DNA from: Candidatus Binataceae bacterium
GTDB taxonomy: Bacteria; Desulfobacterota; Binatia; Binatales; Binataceae
Assembly (NCBI GenBank): GCA_035500095.1
Contig: DATJXN010000132.1
Location: forward strand, 1 to 34,370
Length of the DNA: 34,370 bases
Direction of reading: 5' to 3'
The notes below the pieces were generated by a model. It ran no database searches. It was given only the letters and a program-made list of their open reading frames with translations, and was not told the DNA's origin. The position numbers and the translations under genes were made by a program. Below, piece after piece: positions 1-9,098 of this stretch. The first letter of the stretch is position 1. Each line of letters begins with the position of its first letter.

Positions 1-272
1 ATATTGGAAAACGAATTGACGCCGTTGGAGCTGAACTGGCCCTGCGCCCAAAGTTGGAAGTCCTGCGTGCCGAGCGGAATCTGGACCGGTCCCGATGGCG
101 TGCAAGGGGAGCTTGACGGCAACTGACCGCAAATCCGTATCGCTATCAGGGTTATCGGCGTGGCGGTCGCCACCGGAGCCGAGCTAGTCGAACTGCCGCC
201 GCAACTGAGCAGCAATGCCGTCATGACGAAAGCCAACACCGGCGCGATCAGCAAACATCTTTTTGTCCACAT
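1..272 (-). CDS. Secreted lipoprotein, N-terminal part (runs off the left edge)
   Basis: An open minus-strand frame starts at ATG 272, the first start after an in-frame TGA three codons upstream, and continues through base 1. The first residues are MWTKRCLLIAPVLAFV, then a hydrophobic stretch ending in LLSC, a lipobox. Cys at about residue 24 would be lipidated, so the product should be anchored in an outer or inner membrane leaflet. After the Cys come a Gly/Ser linker and Thr/Pro/Ser-rich sequence of the kind seen in exported beta-rich proteins. About 90 residues are visible. No family can be named from this part. The ribosome site is weak. Start and signal peptide are well supported, the function is not. 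Confidence 0.7.
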   Translation of the reverse strand, partial: MWTKRCLLIAPVLAFVMTALLLSCGGSSTSSAPVATATPITLIAIRICGQLPSSSPCTPSGPVQIPLGTQDFQLWAQGQFSSNGVNSFSN

Positions 273-652
273 CGAGCATCAAGCTATGCCGTGGCGGCTT
301 CGGCACTGTCAAGGAGCGGCGCTCGAAAATTCGTCAAGCTTTGCGCCGAGAGGATCGTTTTCCACCCGGTACAACGGCTGGCGACTACCGCGGGACCCTC
401 AGGGTGACTCGACTCGGAATGTCGGCCCCAAAGGAGAACGGCGGGCACCAAAAGAGGGGGGAGGCTCTCTGATGCCCGCCTGTTCATGGCCCGCCTTGCG
501 GCGAACCTCAATTCGGCTGCCGGGAGGAGCTTGCAACCGAAGCGCGGACACTGGTTTCAAATATCCGCACTCGAATAATTCGACGACCGCGCTTGCGGAT
601 TATTCACATGCCGCGCGCGCTCCGGCCGCTGCCCACCGGTATGCCGATTGTG
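273..652. other. Non-coding stretch with an inverted repeat, leader of the lipoprotein gene
   Basis: No convincing gene lies here; short open frames in several registers lack ribosome sites and conserved motifs. A perfect 8-base inverted repeat (GGCGGGCA at 440-447 and TGCCCGCC at 473-480) encloses a 25-base purine-rich loop containing a second small stem (AGAG/CTCT). It lies 170-200 bases upstream of the lipoprotein start on the minus strand, so it could be part of a long structured 5' leader. I could not match it to a known riboswitch consensus. Confidence 0.35.
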
Positions 653-688
653 TGGAAAAAGAAGAGGCCGGAGTTGAACTCCGGCCTC
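653..688 (-). terminator. Rho-independent terminator of the Flp pilin gene
   Basis: A perfect 12-base GC-rich inverted repeat (GAGGCCGGAGTT at 664-675, AACTCCGGCCTC at 677-688) is followed on the minus strand by TTCTTTTT. It sits 43 bases past the stop codon of the minus-strand pilin gene and is the clearest terminator in the window. Confidence 0.85.
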
Positions 689-731
689 CTGGGTCCCCCG
701 CATCGGAGAGATGTGTGACCGTTCTTCTTAC

Positions 732-923
732 TTATAGAGCGGCTGCTGCCGCGGCGACGAAGGTCACGACATTGCTTGCGAAGGTTTTGACCCCGGCTCC
801 CAATCCGGCGTAGGCGGAGAAGGCTGCGATACCAACACACAGCAGAACGATCGAGTACTCTGAAAACGTCTGCCCGCTGCTCCCCTTTCGCGTCTTCGTC
901 AAAATTCTTTCTTTGAGTTTCAT
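732..923 (-). CDS. Flp/Fap-type pilin subunit (type IVb prepilin)
   Basis: A 63-residue protein. It has a short basic leader, then the prepilin processing signature G/QTFSEYSIVLL, in which cleavage by a TadV-like peptidase would follow Gly17 and Glu sits at +5 before Tyr, as in Flp pilins. A single hydrophobic helix follows and the C-terminus is Ala-rich. The mature subunit would polymerise into an adhesive tad pilus. ATG 923 is chosen because GGAGGAGGG lies 7 bases upstream on the minus strand; a longer frame up to 1016 lacks such a site. No tad assembly gene (tadA/B/C, cpaB, rcpA) or prepilin peptidase is present, so the subunit is orphaned here. A strong terminator follows. The family call is secure, and export by a tad system elsewhere is inferred. 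Confidence 0.85.
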   Translation of the reverse strand: MKLKERILTKTRKGSSGQTFSEYSIVLLCVGIAAFSAYAGLGAGVKTFASNVVTFVAAAAAAL

Positions 924-1072
924 CCGAGTTCCCTCCTCCATTTTTGGCGACCGCGATTGCGGGCCGCCGACCGCCCGTCCCTTGGACCGTTTCACTGAAG
1001 AAACGGCGAACCCCACGCACCAAACGTTAGCATTTTTGGCTTTAGCTTGGCAAGTTCAGGCTTAACTGAGCA

Positions 1073-1087
1073 TGCGACGATGTCGCA
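1073..1087. promoter_or_regulatory. Perfect inverted repeat TGCGAC-GAT-GTCGCA, possible operator
   Basis: Two 6-base arms separated by 3 bases, about 150 bases upstream of the pilin start and directly before a small plus-strand open frame. Its position between diverging reading frames fits a repressor or activator site. No family-specific match is recognised. Confidence 0.3.
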
Positions 1088-1327
1088 TTGCACGCTAGGG
1101 ATGATTTAGAGGCATTGGATTCCGATTTTCCGGCCATTACACGCGTAGAACGAAGCGCAGAAAGCAGTGGCATCGACCCTTACGTCAAGTTCGCTTCGAA
1201 GTTGGAACTCGTCGGCGATTGCTTGAAAAAGAGACTTCACGATCTCTTAACGGCGCGAGGCAAGCGCGCTCAGGGTTGCGACAAATTCGATCTGTCCGTG
1301 CTCAAGGAAATTGCGCACGAGCTGTGA
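1088..1327 (+). CDS. Small hypothetical protein (doubtful)
   Basis: A 79-codon open frame with a TTG start right after an inverted repeat; no ATG or GTG start is available before the in-frame TGA at 1067. No ribosome site is visible. The sequence is charged and predicted helical in its second half, and its base composition is lower in GC than the adjacent gnd operon. I do not recognise a family. It could be a genuine small protein or a chance open frame; nothing in the context decides. Confidence 0.3.
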   Translation: MHARDDLEALDSDFPAITRVERSAESSGIDPYVKFASKLELVGDCLKKRLHDLLTARGKRAQGCDKFDLSVLKEIAHEL

Positions 1328-1454
1328 AGACCGTTCTGTGAAGTCTGCCGCAGTTCTCCATGAGACCCGCCAGGGTGCATACTGGTGATTGCAGACACTC
1401 TCGTGTCAACGGCGCGCCGTCAGGCGGGCCCCGATCTTCTAAGGAGCGATAGCA

Positions 1455-2471
1455 ATGCAGATAGGCATGGTTGGTCTCGGCAGGATGGGCGCCAACATGG
1501 TACGGCGGCTCCTGCGTGGCGGGCACGAGTGCGTGGTCTTCGACATCAATGCCGACGCGGTAAAGGCCCTGGTCAAGGAGGGTGCGGCCGGCGCGGCCTC
1601 GCTTGACGATTTCAAGGCGAAGCTCAAGAAGCCGCGAGTGGCCTGGATGATGGTGCCGGCGGCGTTCGTCGAACAAACGCTCGCGGATCTGGCGAGCCGC
1701 TTCGAGCCGGGCGACATCCTGGTCGACGGCGGCAATTCCTACTACGTCGACGATATTCGCCGCGCCAAGGGGCTGCGCGCCAGAGGGATTCACTACGTGG
1801 ACTCCGGCACCAGCGGCGGCGTATGGGGACTCGAGCGCGGCTTCTGCCAGATGATCGGCGGCGAGCCCGACGTCATAAAGCATCTCGATCCGATTTTCGC
1901 CACGCTCGCGCCGCCGATCGATTCCGCGCCGCGCACGCCCGCGCGCGAAAAGTCCGCGCCGAGCACGGCCGAGCACGGCTACCTGCATTGCGGACCCAAC
2001 GGCGCGGGGCATTTCGTCAAGATGGTGCACAATGGAATCGAATACGGCCTGATGGCGGCTTACGCGGAAGGCGTGAACATCTTGCGCCACGCCAATGTCG
2101 GCAAGCATCAGCAGGCCTCCGACGCCGAGACCACGCCGCTGCGCGAGCCTGAACTCTACCAGTATGATTTCAATCTGACCGACATCGCCGAAGTCTGGCG
2201 CCGCGGCAGCGTGATCGCTTCGTGGCTGCTCGACCTTACGGCCGACGCGCTGGCCGGCGATCCGGCGCTCGCGAAGTTCACGGGCCGGGTCTCTGATTCG
2301 GGCGAAGGGCGATGGACGGTAGACGCGGCGATCGACGAGGGCGTGCCGGCGCCGGTGCTGACGGCGGCGCTCTACGAGCGCTTCAGTTCGCGCGGCGCGG
2401 CCGATTTCGCCGACAAGCTGCTCTCCGCGATGCGCTATGAGTTCGGCGGCCATCTGGAGAAGAAGTCATGA
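1455..2471 (+). CDS. gnd: 6-phosphogluconate dehydrogenase, decarboxylating (short form)
   Basis: Oxidises 6-phosphogluconate to ribulose-5-phosphate and CO2 in the cytoplasm. At 338 residues it is the short GndA/YqeC-type form, not the ~470-residue form. The N-terminal Rossmann fold shows GLGRMGANM (res. 8-16), and strand 2 ends in an Asp (VFDIN), which usually favours NAD+ over NADP+. Family motifs follow: [22 protein letters not shown], and the catalytic [13 protein letters not shown] with the active-site Lys. The start has AAGGAG eight bases upstream. It is the first gene of an operon and overlaps zwf by ATGA. The cofactor preference is inferred from one position; the enzyme call is firm. 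Upstream, 1328-1454 holds a short inverted repeat (GACAC/GTGTC, 1394-1407) but no clear promoter. Confidence 0.95.
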   Translation: MQIGMVGLGRMGANMVRRLLRGGHECVVFDINADAVKALVKEGAAGAASLDDFKAKLKKPRVAWMMVPAAFVEQTLADLASRFEPGDILVDGGNSYYVDDIRRAKGLRARGIHYVDSGTSGGVWGLERGFCQMIGGEPDVIKHLDPIFATLAPPIDSAPRTPAREKSAPSTAEHGYLHCGPNGAGHFVKMVHNGIEYGLMAAYAEGVNILRHANVGKHQQASDAETTPLREPELYQYDFNLTDIAEVWRRGSVIASWLLDLTADALAGDPALAKFTGRVSDSGEGRWTVDAAIDEGVPAPVLTAALYERFSSRGAADFADKLLSAMRYEFGGHLEKKS

Positions 2472-3844
2472 GCAGCGCGCAACCGCACTCGGACGCGCTC
2501 GCGTTCTTCGGCGCGAGCGGCGATCTCGCATACAAAAAGATATTTCCGGCGTTGCACGCGATGGCGGGCAGGGGGCATCTCGATTTCCCGGTGATCGGCG
2601 TGGCCAAGTCGGGCTGGAACCTCGATCAGCTGCGCGCCCGCGCGCGCGAAAGCGTCGAGAAGCACGGCGGCGGCGTCAACGACGAGGCCTTCGCCCGGCT
2701 GATCACGCGCCTCGCCTACATCGACAGCGACTACAAGGATCCGGCGACTTACGCGGCGCTGCGCAAGACGCTCGGCGGCGCGCGCCACCCCACGCATTAC
2801 CTGGCGATCCCGCCGAGCCTGTTCGAAACCGTGATCCAGGGACTCGGCAGTTCCGGATGCGCCGAGAACGGGCGTGTGATCCTCGAAAAACCATTCGGCC
2901 ACGATCTGCCCTCGGCACAAGAGCTCAACGCGACGCTCCATTCGGTGTTCGACGAATCCGCGGTGTTCCGCATCGATCACTACCTCGGCAAGGAGCCGGT
3001 GCAGAACCTGGTGCTGTTCCGTTTCGCCAATTCGTTTCTCGAGCCGATCTGGAACCGGCGCTACGTCGAGAGCGTGCAGATCACGATGGCGGAGAGCTTC
3101 GGCGTGCAGGGACGCGGGGCCTTTTACGACGCCAACGGCGCGATCCGCGACGTCGTGCAGAACCATCTGCTGCAGGTCGTCGCGTACCTGGCGATGGAGC
3201 CGCCGCTGACCACCTACCCGGAATCGATCCAGGACGAGAAGGTGAAGGTCTTCCGCTCGATCCTGCCGCTCGACCCCGACGACCTCGTGCGCGGACAATT
3301 CGCCGGCTATCGCAAGGAGGCGGGCGTCAAGCCGAACTCGACGGTCGAAACCTTTGCCGCCGTGCGGCTGCATATCGATTCGTGGCGATGGGACGGCGTG
3401 CCTTTTTTTATCCGCGCCGGCAAGTGCATGCCGGTGACCGCGACCGAGGTGATCGTCACGCTCAAGCGGCCGCCGCTGCGCAAGCTCCGCAGCGAGGACG
3501 CCAACCACTATCGTTTCCGGCTCGGGCCCGACGTGCTGATCGCGATCGGCGCGCAGATCAAGCGTCCCGGCGAACACATGGAATCCGCCCCGACGGAACT
3601 CAAGCTCGTCCAGCGGCCGCAGGGCGAAGAGATGGACGCTTACGAGCGGCTGCTCGGCGATGCGATGGCCGGCGACCATCTGCTGTTCACGCGCCAGGAC
3701 GCGGTCGAGGCTCAGTGGGCGATCGTCCAGCCCATTCTGGGCGACGCCACGCCCGCGCTGGAATATCAGCCGGGAACCTGGGGACCTGCAAAGGCCGATG
3801 AATTGACCGCGGAAGTGGACGGCTGGCACAACCCGCCGAAGTGA
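2468..3844 (+). CDS. zwf: Glucose-6-phosphate 1-dehydrogenase
   Basis: Converts glucose-6-phosphate to 6-phosphogluconolactone with reduction of NAD(P)+, the entry step of the oxidative pentose phosphate pathway. The 458-residue length is normal. Visible motifs are the dinucleotide loop [15 protein letters not shown] near residue 15, EKPFG, and the substrate-binding signature [13 protein letters not shown] with its catalytic His and Lys. The start ATG overlaps the gnd stop as ATGA, so the two are translationally coupled. The order gnd-zwf-tal-pgi places consecutive or recycling steps of one pathway together. No 6-phosphogluconolactonase (pgl/devB) gene is in the window, so the lactone is hydrolysed by an enzyme encoded elsewhere or spontaneously. 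Confidence 0.96.
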   Translation: MSSAQPHSDALAFFGASGDLAYKKIFPALHAMAGRGHLDFPVIGVAKSGWNLDQLRARARESVEKHGGGVNDEAFARLITRLAYIDSDYKDPATYAALRKTLGGARHPTHYLAIPPSLFETVIQGLGSSGCAENGRVILEKPFGHDLPSAQELNATLHSVFDESAVFRIDHYLGKEPVQNLVLFRFANSFLEPIWNRRYVESVQITMAESFGVQGRGAFYDANGAIRDVVQNHLLQVVAYLAMEPPLTTYPESIQDEKVKVFRSILPLDPDDLVRGQFAGYRKEAGVKPNSTVETFAAVRLHIDSWRWDGVPFFIRAGKCMPVTATEVIVTLKRPPLRKLRSEDANHYRFRLGPDVLIAIGAQIKRPGEHMESAPTELKLVQRPQGEEMDAYERLLGDAMAGDHLLFTRQDAVEAQWAIVQPILGDATPALEYQPGTWGPAKADELTAEVDGWHNPPK

Positions 3845-3938
3845 AGTGAGTTGAGCCGCCGGACGATTTTGTAGCTCAGGCCGTTATCGGTCTAAGCCGC
3901 GCCTCGGCGCCGCGCGCGCGAGACGCAAGGAGGAAATT

Positions 3939-5024
3939 ATGAAAGCGACCCAGCAATTGCATCAGGCAGGCCAGAGCATCTGGCTCGATAACATCACCCG
4001 CGGCCTGCTGACCAGCGGCGTGCTCAAACGCTATATCGACGATCTTTCGGTCACCGGCCTGACTTCCAATCCGAGCATCTTCGACCTCGCGATCAAGAAC
4101 AGCAGCGACTACGACGCGGCGATCCGCGAGAAGACCGGGGCGGGGAAACATGGCGAGGATCTGTTTTTCGATCTCGCGCTGGAAGATCTGACGCGCGCCG
4201 CCGACCTCTTTCGTCCGATCCACGAACGGACCAACGGGGTGGACGGATGGGTCTCGCTCGAGATTTCGCCCAAGCTTGCCTATGACACCGCCGCGAGCAT
4301 CGCGGCCGCCAAAGGGTTGTCCGCGCGCGGCGCGCGTCCCAACCTGTTCATGAAGATACCGGGCACGCGCGAAGGCCTGCCCGCGATCGAGGAGGCGATC
4401 TTCGCCGGCGTGCCGATCAACGTGACGCTGCTCTTCTCGCGCGAGCAGTATGTCGCCGCGGCCGAGGCCTATATGCGCGGAATCGAGCGCCGCGTCGCGG
4501 CCGGCCTCAATCCTCACGTCGGTTCGGTCGCCTCGGTGTTTGTCAGCCGATGGGACGTGGCGGCGGCCAAGAAGGTGCCGCCCGCGCTGCATGACCGGCT
4601 GGGGATCGCGATATCCAAGCGCATCTACAAGGCCTACCGCGAACTGCTCGCGACCAACCGCTGGCTGCGGCTGCTCAACTACGGTGCGCGCTCGCAGCGC
4701 CTGCTGTGGGCCAGCACCGGCACCAAGGATCCCAAGGCCTCGGACGTGCTCTACGTGAAGTCGCTCGCCTCGCCTCATACGGTCAACACGATGCCCGAAA
4801 ATACGCTCAAGGCGCTCGCCGATCACGGCGAGGTGGGCGCGATGCTGCCGCCCGACGGCGACAACGCCGAGGCAGAGCTGGCCGAGTTCAAGAAGGCGGG
4901 AATCGATGTCGACGCGCTTGGCGAACAGCTTCAGCGCGAAGGCGCGGAGGCCTTCGTCAAGTCGTGGGACGATCTGCTGGCCTGCCTCGTCGATAAGAGC
5001 GCCGCGCTGAAGAAGGCGAGCTGA
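3939..5024 (+). CDS. tal: Transaldolase
   Basis: Transfers a dihydroxyacetone unit between sedoheptulose-7-P and glyceraldehyde-3-P, linking pentose phosphates to fructose-6-P. The 361-residue TIM-barrel protein resembles the longer transaldolase class that in some bacteria is fused to glucose-6-P isomerase. Visible are [10 protein letters not shown] near the N-terminus, [10 protein letters not shown], the Schiff-base lysine in NLFMKIPGT (about residue 139), and INVTLLFS. A strong AGGAGG lies 5-6 bases before the ATG. It follows zwf by 94 bases and precedes pgi by 62, on the same strand. Here tal and pgi are separate adjacent genes. Confidence 0.95.
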   Translation: MKATQQLHQAGQSIWLDNITRGLLTSGVLKRYIDDLSVTGLTSNPSIFDLAIKNSSDYDAAIREKTGAGKHGEDLFFDLALEDLTRAADLFRPIHERTNGVDGWVSLEISPKLAYDTAASIAAAKGLSARGARPNLFMKIPGTREGLPAIEEAIFAGVPINVTLLFSREQYVAAAEAYMRGIERRVAAGLNPHVGSVASVFVSRWDVAAAKKVPPALHDRLGIAISKRIYKAYRELLATNRWLRLLNYGARSQRLLWASTGTKDPKASDVLYVKSLASPHTVNTMPENTLKALADHGEVGAMLPPDGDNAEAELAEFKKAGIDVDALGEQLQREGAEAFVKSWDDLLACLVDKSAALKKAS

Positions 5025-5086
5025 TCGCGGAAAAAGGGCGGACTGCCGGAAACGAGGGCAGATGCCGAAAAAAGGGGAACCTACCG

Positions 5087-6730
5087 ATGGAGACCAAAAC
5101 GGCGCCGCTCGCCGCGCGCCCGGCCTTTAAGGCGCTCGGCGAGCACTACCGCAGGATTCGCGGCGTTCATCTGCGCACGCTCTTCGCCGAGGACCCCAAG
5201 CGTGGCGAGCGCTTCGCGCTCGAGGCGGCGGGGCTTTACCTCGACTACTCCAAGCATCGGATCGACGAGGAGACGATGCGCCTGCTGCTGGCGCTGGCCG
5301 AGGAGTCGGGGCTGCGCGCGCGGATCGACGCGATGTTCACGGGCGAGAAGATCAACGTCACCGAGCGGCGCGCGGTGCTGCACGTGGCACTGCGCGCGCC
5401 GCGCGGCGCGACGATCACGGTGGACGGCAAAAACGTCGTGCCGGAGGTGCACGAGGTGCTCGAGCGGATGGCGGCGTTCAGCGCCCGCGTGCGAGACGGT
5501 TCATGGAAGGGCCATACCGGCAAACGCATCCGCAACGTCATCAACGTCGGCATCGGCGGCTCGGACCTGGGGCCGGTGATGGCGTACGAGGCGTTGCGCC
5601 ACTTCAGCGATCGCAATCTCACTCTGCGCTTCGTCTCCAACGTGGACGGCACCGATTTCGCCGAGGCGACACGCGACCTCGACGCGGCCGAGACGCTGTT
5701 CGTCATCTCGTCGAAGACGTTCACCACGCTCGAGACGATGACCAACGCGCACAGCGCGCGGAAGTGGACGCTCGACGCGCTGGGCGACGAGAAGGCGATC
5801 GCGAAGCATTTCGTCGCGGTCTCGACCAACGCCGCCGAGGTGCGCAAATTCGGGATCGACACCGATAACATGTTCGGTTTCTGGGACTGGGTCGGCGGGC
5901 GCTATTCGATGGACTCGGCGATCGGGCTTTCGACCATGATCGCGGTTGGCGCAGATAACTTTCGTGCGATGCTCGCCGGATTTCATGCGATCGACGAGCA
6001 CTTTCGCACCGCTCCGTTCGCGGGCAACTTGCCCGCGATCATGGGCCTGCTCTCGATCTGGTACAACGATTTCTTCGGTGCGGAGACCGTCGGCGTGTTC
6101 CCGTACGAGCAGTACTTGAAGCGTTTTCCGGCCTACCTGCAGCAACTCACGATGGAGTCCAACGGCAAGCACGTGACGCTCGACGGCGCTGCGGTAGACT
6201 ATCAGACCGGGCCGATCTTCTGGGGCGAGCCGGGGACCAACGGACAGCACTCGTTCTACCAGTTGATTCACCAGGGCACCAAGCTCATCCCCTGCGACTT
6301 CATCGCGTTTCACCGCGCGCTCAATCCGCTCGGCCGCCATCACGACATGCTGATTGCCAACGTCCTTGCCCAGGGCGAGGCGCTCGCCTTCGGCAAGACC
6401 GCCGAGCAGGTGAGGGCCGAGGGCACGCCGGACTGGCTCGTGCCGCATCGCGTATTCGAGGGCAATCGCCCTTCCAGTACGATCCTGGCCGAGCAGTTGA
6501 CGCCCGAAGCGCTGGGCAAACTGGTGGCGCTGTACGAGCACAGCGTGTTCACGCAGGGCGCGATCTGGAACATCGATTCGTTCGACCAGTGGGGCGTCGA
6601 GCTGGGCAAAGTGCTCGCGCAGCGCATCATTCCGGAACTGGAAAGCGCCGCCGAATCCGAGCTCAAACACGACAGCTCGACCAACGCGCTCATCGCGCGC
6701 TACCGCAAGCGTCGCATGAAGACCGGATGA
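5087..6730 (+). CDS. pgi: Glucose-6-phosphate isomerase
   Basis: Interconverts glucose-6-P and fructose-6-P. The 547 residues match the usual length. The SIS fold is shown by [11 protein letters not shown] and ISSKTFTT; the two family signatures appear as MESNGK and [18 protein letters not shown], the latter carrying the catalytic Glu. Downstream of zwf and tal, the enzyme lets fructose-6-P made by transaldolase re-enter the oxidative branch, so the operon can run cyclically to make reducing power. GGGG about 9 bases upstream serves the ATG. The stop overlaps the next ATG as ATGA. Confidence 0.96.
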   Translation: METKTAPLAARPAFKALGEHYRRIRGVHLRTLFAEDPKRGERFALEAAGLYLDYSKHRIDEETMRLLLALAEESGLRARIDAMFTGEKINVTERRAVLHVALRAPRGATITVDGKNVVPEVHEVLERMAAFSARVRDGSWKGHTGKRIRNVINVGIGGSDLGPVMAYEALRHFSDRNLTLRFVSNVDGTDFAEATRDLDAAETLFVISSKTFTTLETMTNAHSARKWTLDALGDEKAIAKHFVAVSTNAAEVRKFGIDTDNMFGFWDWVGGRYSMDSAIGLSTMIAVGADNFRAMLAGFHAIDEHFRTAPFAGNLPAIMGLLSIWYNDFFGAETVGVFPYEQYLKRFPAYLQQLTMESNGKHVTLDGAAVDYQTGPIFWGEPGTNGQHSFYQLIHQGTKLIPCDFIAFHRALNPLGRHHDMLIANVLAQGEALAFGKTAEQVRAEGTPDWLVPHRVFEGNRPSSTILAEQLTPEALGKLVALYEHSVFTQGAIWNIDSFDQWGVELGKVLAQRIIPELESAAESELKHDSSTNALIARYRKRRMKTG

Positions 6731-7329
6731 GGCTTCCGCGCGATTTCTACGCCCGTCCGGTGCTGGTGGTCGCGCGCGAATGTATCGGAAAGCTGCTGGT
6801 CCATCACACGCCCGAAGGCGAAGCCGCGGGACGCATCGTCGAAACCGAGGCATATCGCGGGCCGCTCGATCTCGCCGCGCACAGCGCGCGCGGGCTCCGC
6901 ACCAAACGAACCGAGGTGATGTTCGGGCCGGCGGGTTACGCCTACGTCTATCTGATCTACGGATCGAGCTGGGCGATGAATATCATCGCGGCGACCGAGG
7001 GCGAGCCGCACGGCGTCCTCATCCGCGCGCTCGAGCCGCTGCGCGGAGTGGAGCTGATGGTGCGCCGGCGGGGCGGCAACATGCTGCCCGGCGCGCGCGA
7101 ACTTACCAACGGCCCCGGCAAGCTGACCCAGGCGCTTGCGATCACCGGCGAAGACTACGGACGCGATCTGTGCGGCGACCGGCTTTTTCTCGAAGAGACG
7201 GATCGGCCAGTCGAAAGGGTGGGGCGCTCGGCGCGGATCAACGTCGATTACGCGGGGGCGTGGGCGGAAAAACGATGGAGGTTTTACGAGCGCGGCAACC
7301 GTTATGTGTCGGTCCGCCCGCGAGATTGA
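6727..7329 (+). CDS. 3-methyladenine DNA glycosylase (Mpg/AAG family)
   Basis: Removes alkylated purines such as 3-methyladenine from DNA in base excision repair. The 200-residue length is typical. Motifs are [20 protein letters not shown] (with the catalytic Glu), [15 protein letters not shown] and [13 protein letters not shown]. The ATG at 6727 overlaps the pgi stop by ATGA and is preferred over an upstream in-frame start at 6589 that lies inside pgi. Coupling of a repair enzyme to a sugar-phosphate operon is unusual but may be only co-transcription. The 193 bases after it contain no recognisable gene. Confidence 0.92.
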   Translation: MRLPRDFYARPVLVVARECIGKLLVHHTPEGEAAGRIVETEAYRGPLDLAAHSARGLRTKRTEVMFGPAGYAYVYLIYGSSWAMNIIAATEGEPHGVLIRALEPLRGVELMVRRRGGNMLPGARELTNGPGKLTQALAITGEDYGRDLCGDRLFLEETDRPVERVGRSARINVDYAGAWAEKRWRFYERGNRYVSVRPRD

Positions 7330-7522
7330 GGCGCCAGCCCACGCGGAAGGCTGTATGCGTCCGGTGGCGCGGGCGGTTGCGCAGGCGCAACAGCCTCCGG
7401 CCGAATGGAGGTTTGGCATCTCATTGGCCGATTGAGATTAAGCGAGCGACGGGCACGTTCTATGCTCCCCCCAAGGCTGCCCGATTTCGCGCGCCGCGGG
7501 CCGGCGGCATAGAGGGGGGAAT

Positions 7523-7873
7523 ATGCTCAAGTGCAATTCGTGCGGGGCCGTTTCCGTTGACGTGCACATCCTCGAGGCTGAGGGCGGTCCGGCGCCCGAC
7601 CGCGGAGTGGTCGCGGTCAGGATAAAGGTCTGCAATTCGTGCTACTCGCGCCCGGAACGATCGAAGATGCTCGCGCTGTTGTGCGGCGATATCCTGGTGC
7701 CGCCCTCTTACTGGTTCCGCCGCAATGTCGCCTGGTCTTCGGCGATCAGAGTGGTCCGTTCGCCGCGCGGGCAACGTCCGCCGCGTTTCTGGTACGAACC
7801 CGAGGCGCATCCCCTGGGCTACTGGAGCCGTGCCCAACTGGTCAGCAACGGCGGCAGCCGTCACGCGCCCTGA
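7523..7873 (+). CDS. Hypothetical protein with two CxxC pairs (zinc-ribbon-like)
   Basis: A 116-residue protein starting at ATG with a strong GAGGGGGG 4-5 bases upstream. Two matching CNSC pairs (residues 4-7 and 37-40) flank a short beta-rich segment, the layout of a zinc ribbon or rubredoxin-like knuckle binding one metal ion. The rest is basic and aromatic, with many Arg, Trp and Pro, without recognised motifs. There is no signal peptide. I do not recognise the family. It stands alone between mpg and another small hypothetical gene. Confidence 0.6.
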   Translation: MLKCNSCGAVSVDVHILEAEGGPAPDRGVVAVRIKVCNSCYSRPERSKMLALLCGDILVPPSYWFRRNVAWSSAIRVVRSPRGQRPPRFWYEPEAHPLGYWSRAQLVSNGGSRHAP

Positions 7874-7984
7874 TCGCGGGCCTGGTCCGGTCCGGCCGCA
7901 GGCGCACCCGGTGAGGCGGCGCGGCCGGCAGCAGCCGCTGGTGCGCGGCGATACGCCGCTTTCATACTCGACTCGGGGGCGGGC

Positions 7985-8368
7985 TTGTCGATAAAAAAAT
8001 CTCACGCGCGAGAGCACATCAGCGGCGCCGCGGCCGCCTACCTTGAGGCGTACGACGCCCTCGAACGCGCCGCCGAGAAAACCCAGATCCTTGTCAACCG
8101 GCTGATCGCGATCGCCGTCGCGCTTACAGATACCGGCACGCGGCTGCGCGACGACGCATGGAAGCACGCCGCGCTCGGCGAACTGTCGGCAGTCTCCGCC
8201 GCTCCCGCCTACGGTCCCACAGTTCGCCTGTGCAACACGCCGACTGCGAAACAACTGCTCGAAGCGATCGCCGACTGGCGCAAAAAGCGCATCTATCTGC
8301 AGCGGCTCTGGGAGAGTCTTCCGGCGGAGATGCGCGCGACGCTCAAGATGCCGGCGACGCTGGATTGA
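7985..8368 (+). CDS. Hypothetical helical protein
   Basis: A 127-residue open frame with a TTG start and only a loose GGGGGCGG before it. The sequence is Ala/Leu/Arg-rich and appears mostly alpha-helical, with heptad-like spacing near residues 20-50. There is no signal peptide, membrane segment or catalytic motif. The function is unknown. Its 3' end overlaps the 3' end of a minus-strand small membrane protein gene by 26 bases, so at least one boundary is uncertain. Confidence 0.5.
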   Translation: MSIKKSHAREHISGAAAAYLEAYDALERAAEKTQILVNRLIAIAVALTDTGTRLRDDAWKHAALGELSAVSAAPAYGPTVRLCNTPTAKQLLEAIADWRKKRIYLQRLWESLPAEMRATLKMPATLD

Positions 8369-8531
8369 ACGCAAATCCGGCCCCCTGGTCTTCTTTCCAG
8401 CATCGATCAATATCTTGAGTCGATTGCACAAATCGGCGCGTGTACCAAGCGACGAGAACCGTAAGGGTCACGCTTGCGACCAGAGCGGCCGCCTGAATCG
8501 CGGCGGAGTTGCTATTCAGCCAGGGCAGCAT
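8343..8531 (-). CDS. Small single-pass membrane protein
   Basis: 62 residues. The N-terminus MLPWLNSNSAAIQAAALVASV leads into one hydrophobic helix (about residues 9-29) and then a basic segment YTRRFVQST. The pattern resembles widespread short membrane proteins of unknown role. The ATG lies three bases after the stop of the preceding minus-strand gene, indicating coupling. It converges on the gene ending at 8368. Confidence 0.5.
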   Translation of the reverse strand: MLPWLNSNSAAIQAAALVASVTLTVLVAWYTRRFVQSTQDIDRCWKEDQGAGFAFNPASPAS

Positions 8532-8534
8532 TCC

Positions 8535-8762
8535 TTAGCTGCGCTCGACGATGCCGCCTGACCTATCAAACCCAACCGTGGCCGACCCACCGCGGGCCTG
8601 AAGGAACGCAAACCAATCCTCGAAGCTCCGGCCGCTCCAAGATTGTCCCGGCTCGATCGACTTCTCGACATCGCCGAGCGGGGCCGAGGGCGAGCTCTGC
8701 CGAGTGAGGCCGCGAAACGTGATCAGAGCGCCGCGCTCCTCGATTGAGGCTTGCCAGTCCAT
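8535..8762 (-). CDS. Hypothetical 75-residue protein
   Basis: Starts MDWQASIEERG at ATG 8762 and continues for 75 residues with an acidic, Gly/Ser-rich composition and the segment SFEDWFAFLQ. A longer frame to 8936 is rejected because its extra N-terminus is Arg/Ser-rich shadow sequence lying over the upstream fragment. It sits 16 bases after that fragment's stop and is followed within 3 bases by the small membrane gene, so the three look like one minus-strand transcript. No family is recognised. Confidence 0.45.
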   Translation of the reverse strand: MDWQASIEERGALITFRGLTRQSSPSAPLGDVEKSIEPGQSWSGRSFEDWFAFLQARGGSATVGFDRSGGIVERS

Positions 8763-8778
8763 CCGGATGAGAATACCC

Positions 8779-8958
8779 CTACGCGGCCTCGGCCAACAGG
8801 GCGGAGATCTCCTCGCCACGGAGCCGAGGCCGCTCCTGGAGCGCCCGCGCGACGCGCTCGATATCGGGCCGATGGAGCTTGACCAGGCGCACGATCTGCG
8901 AGTGCAGCCGCGCTGGCCGCTCACGAAGACTGCCAAAGGTATCGGGATCGAATGGTCG
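8779..8958 (-). pseudogene. C-terminal remnant of a lost gene
   Basis: The minus frame reads PFDPDTFGSLRERPARL, then a helical, charged segment ending GEEISALLAEAA and TAG. It has no usable start until a GTG 37 codons from the end, and an in-frame TGA lies immediately upstream at 8959-8961. The tail (VKLHRPDIERVARAL, then GEEI) resembles C-termini of M41-like peptidase-related proteins, but that is weak pattern memory. The fragment lies just before the tRNA gene. Confidence 0.4.
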
Positions 8959-9015
8959 TCAAATCTCTCTCGCGGCTGGACTGAGGCGCCGAAAACCCTT
9001 ACTTTCCTTGGGCGC

Positions 9016-9092
9016 GCGCCCGTAGCTCAACTGGACAGAGCATCGGACTTCGGATCCGAGGGTTGGGGGTTCGACTCCCTTCGGGCGCGCCA
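9016..9092 (+). tRNA. tRNA-Arg (anticodon UCG)
   Basis: A 77-base cloverleaf. Acceptor stem GCGCCCG (9016-9022) pairs with CGGGCGC (9082-9088), followed by discriminator G and an encoded CCA. The anticodon stem TCGGA/TCCGA encloses loop CTTCGGA, giving UCG, which reads CGA-type arginine codons. The T arm has GGGGG, loop TTCGACT, and CCCTT (two G-T pairs). The 3' half is a usual integration target, and an integrase remnant lies beside it. Confidence 0.95.
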
Positions 9093-9098
9093 ATGAAA

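Noticed and set aside
284..480. Known riboswitch (cobalamin, c-di-GMP, glycine or fluoride type)
   Set aside because: I compared the pattern with the consensus elements I know and found no convincing match, only a simple hairpin.
1302..2453. Long minus-strand open frames over gnd, zwf (2435-3829) and pgi (5501-6853)
   Set aside because: They lie opposite genes with clear catalytic motifs, are Arg-rich and have no ribosome sites. They are typical shadows in GC-rich DNA.
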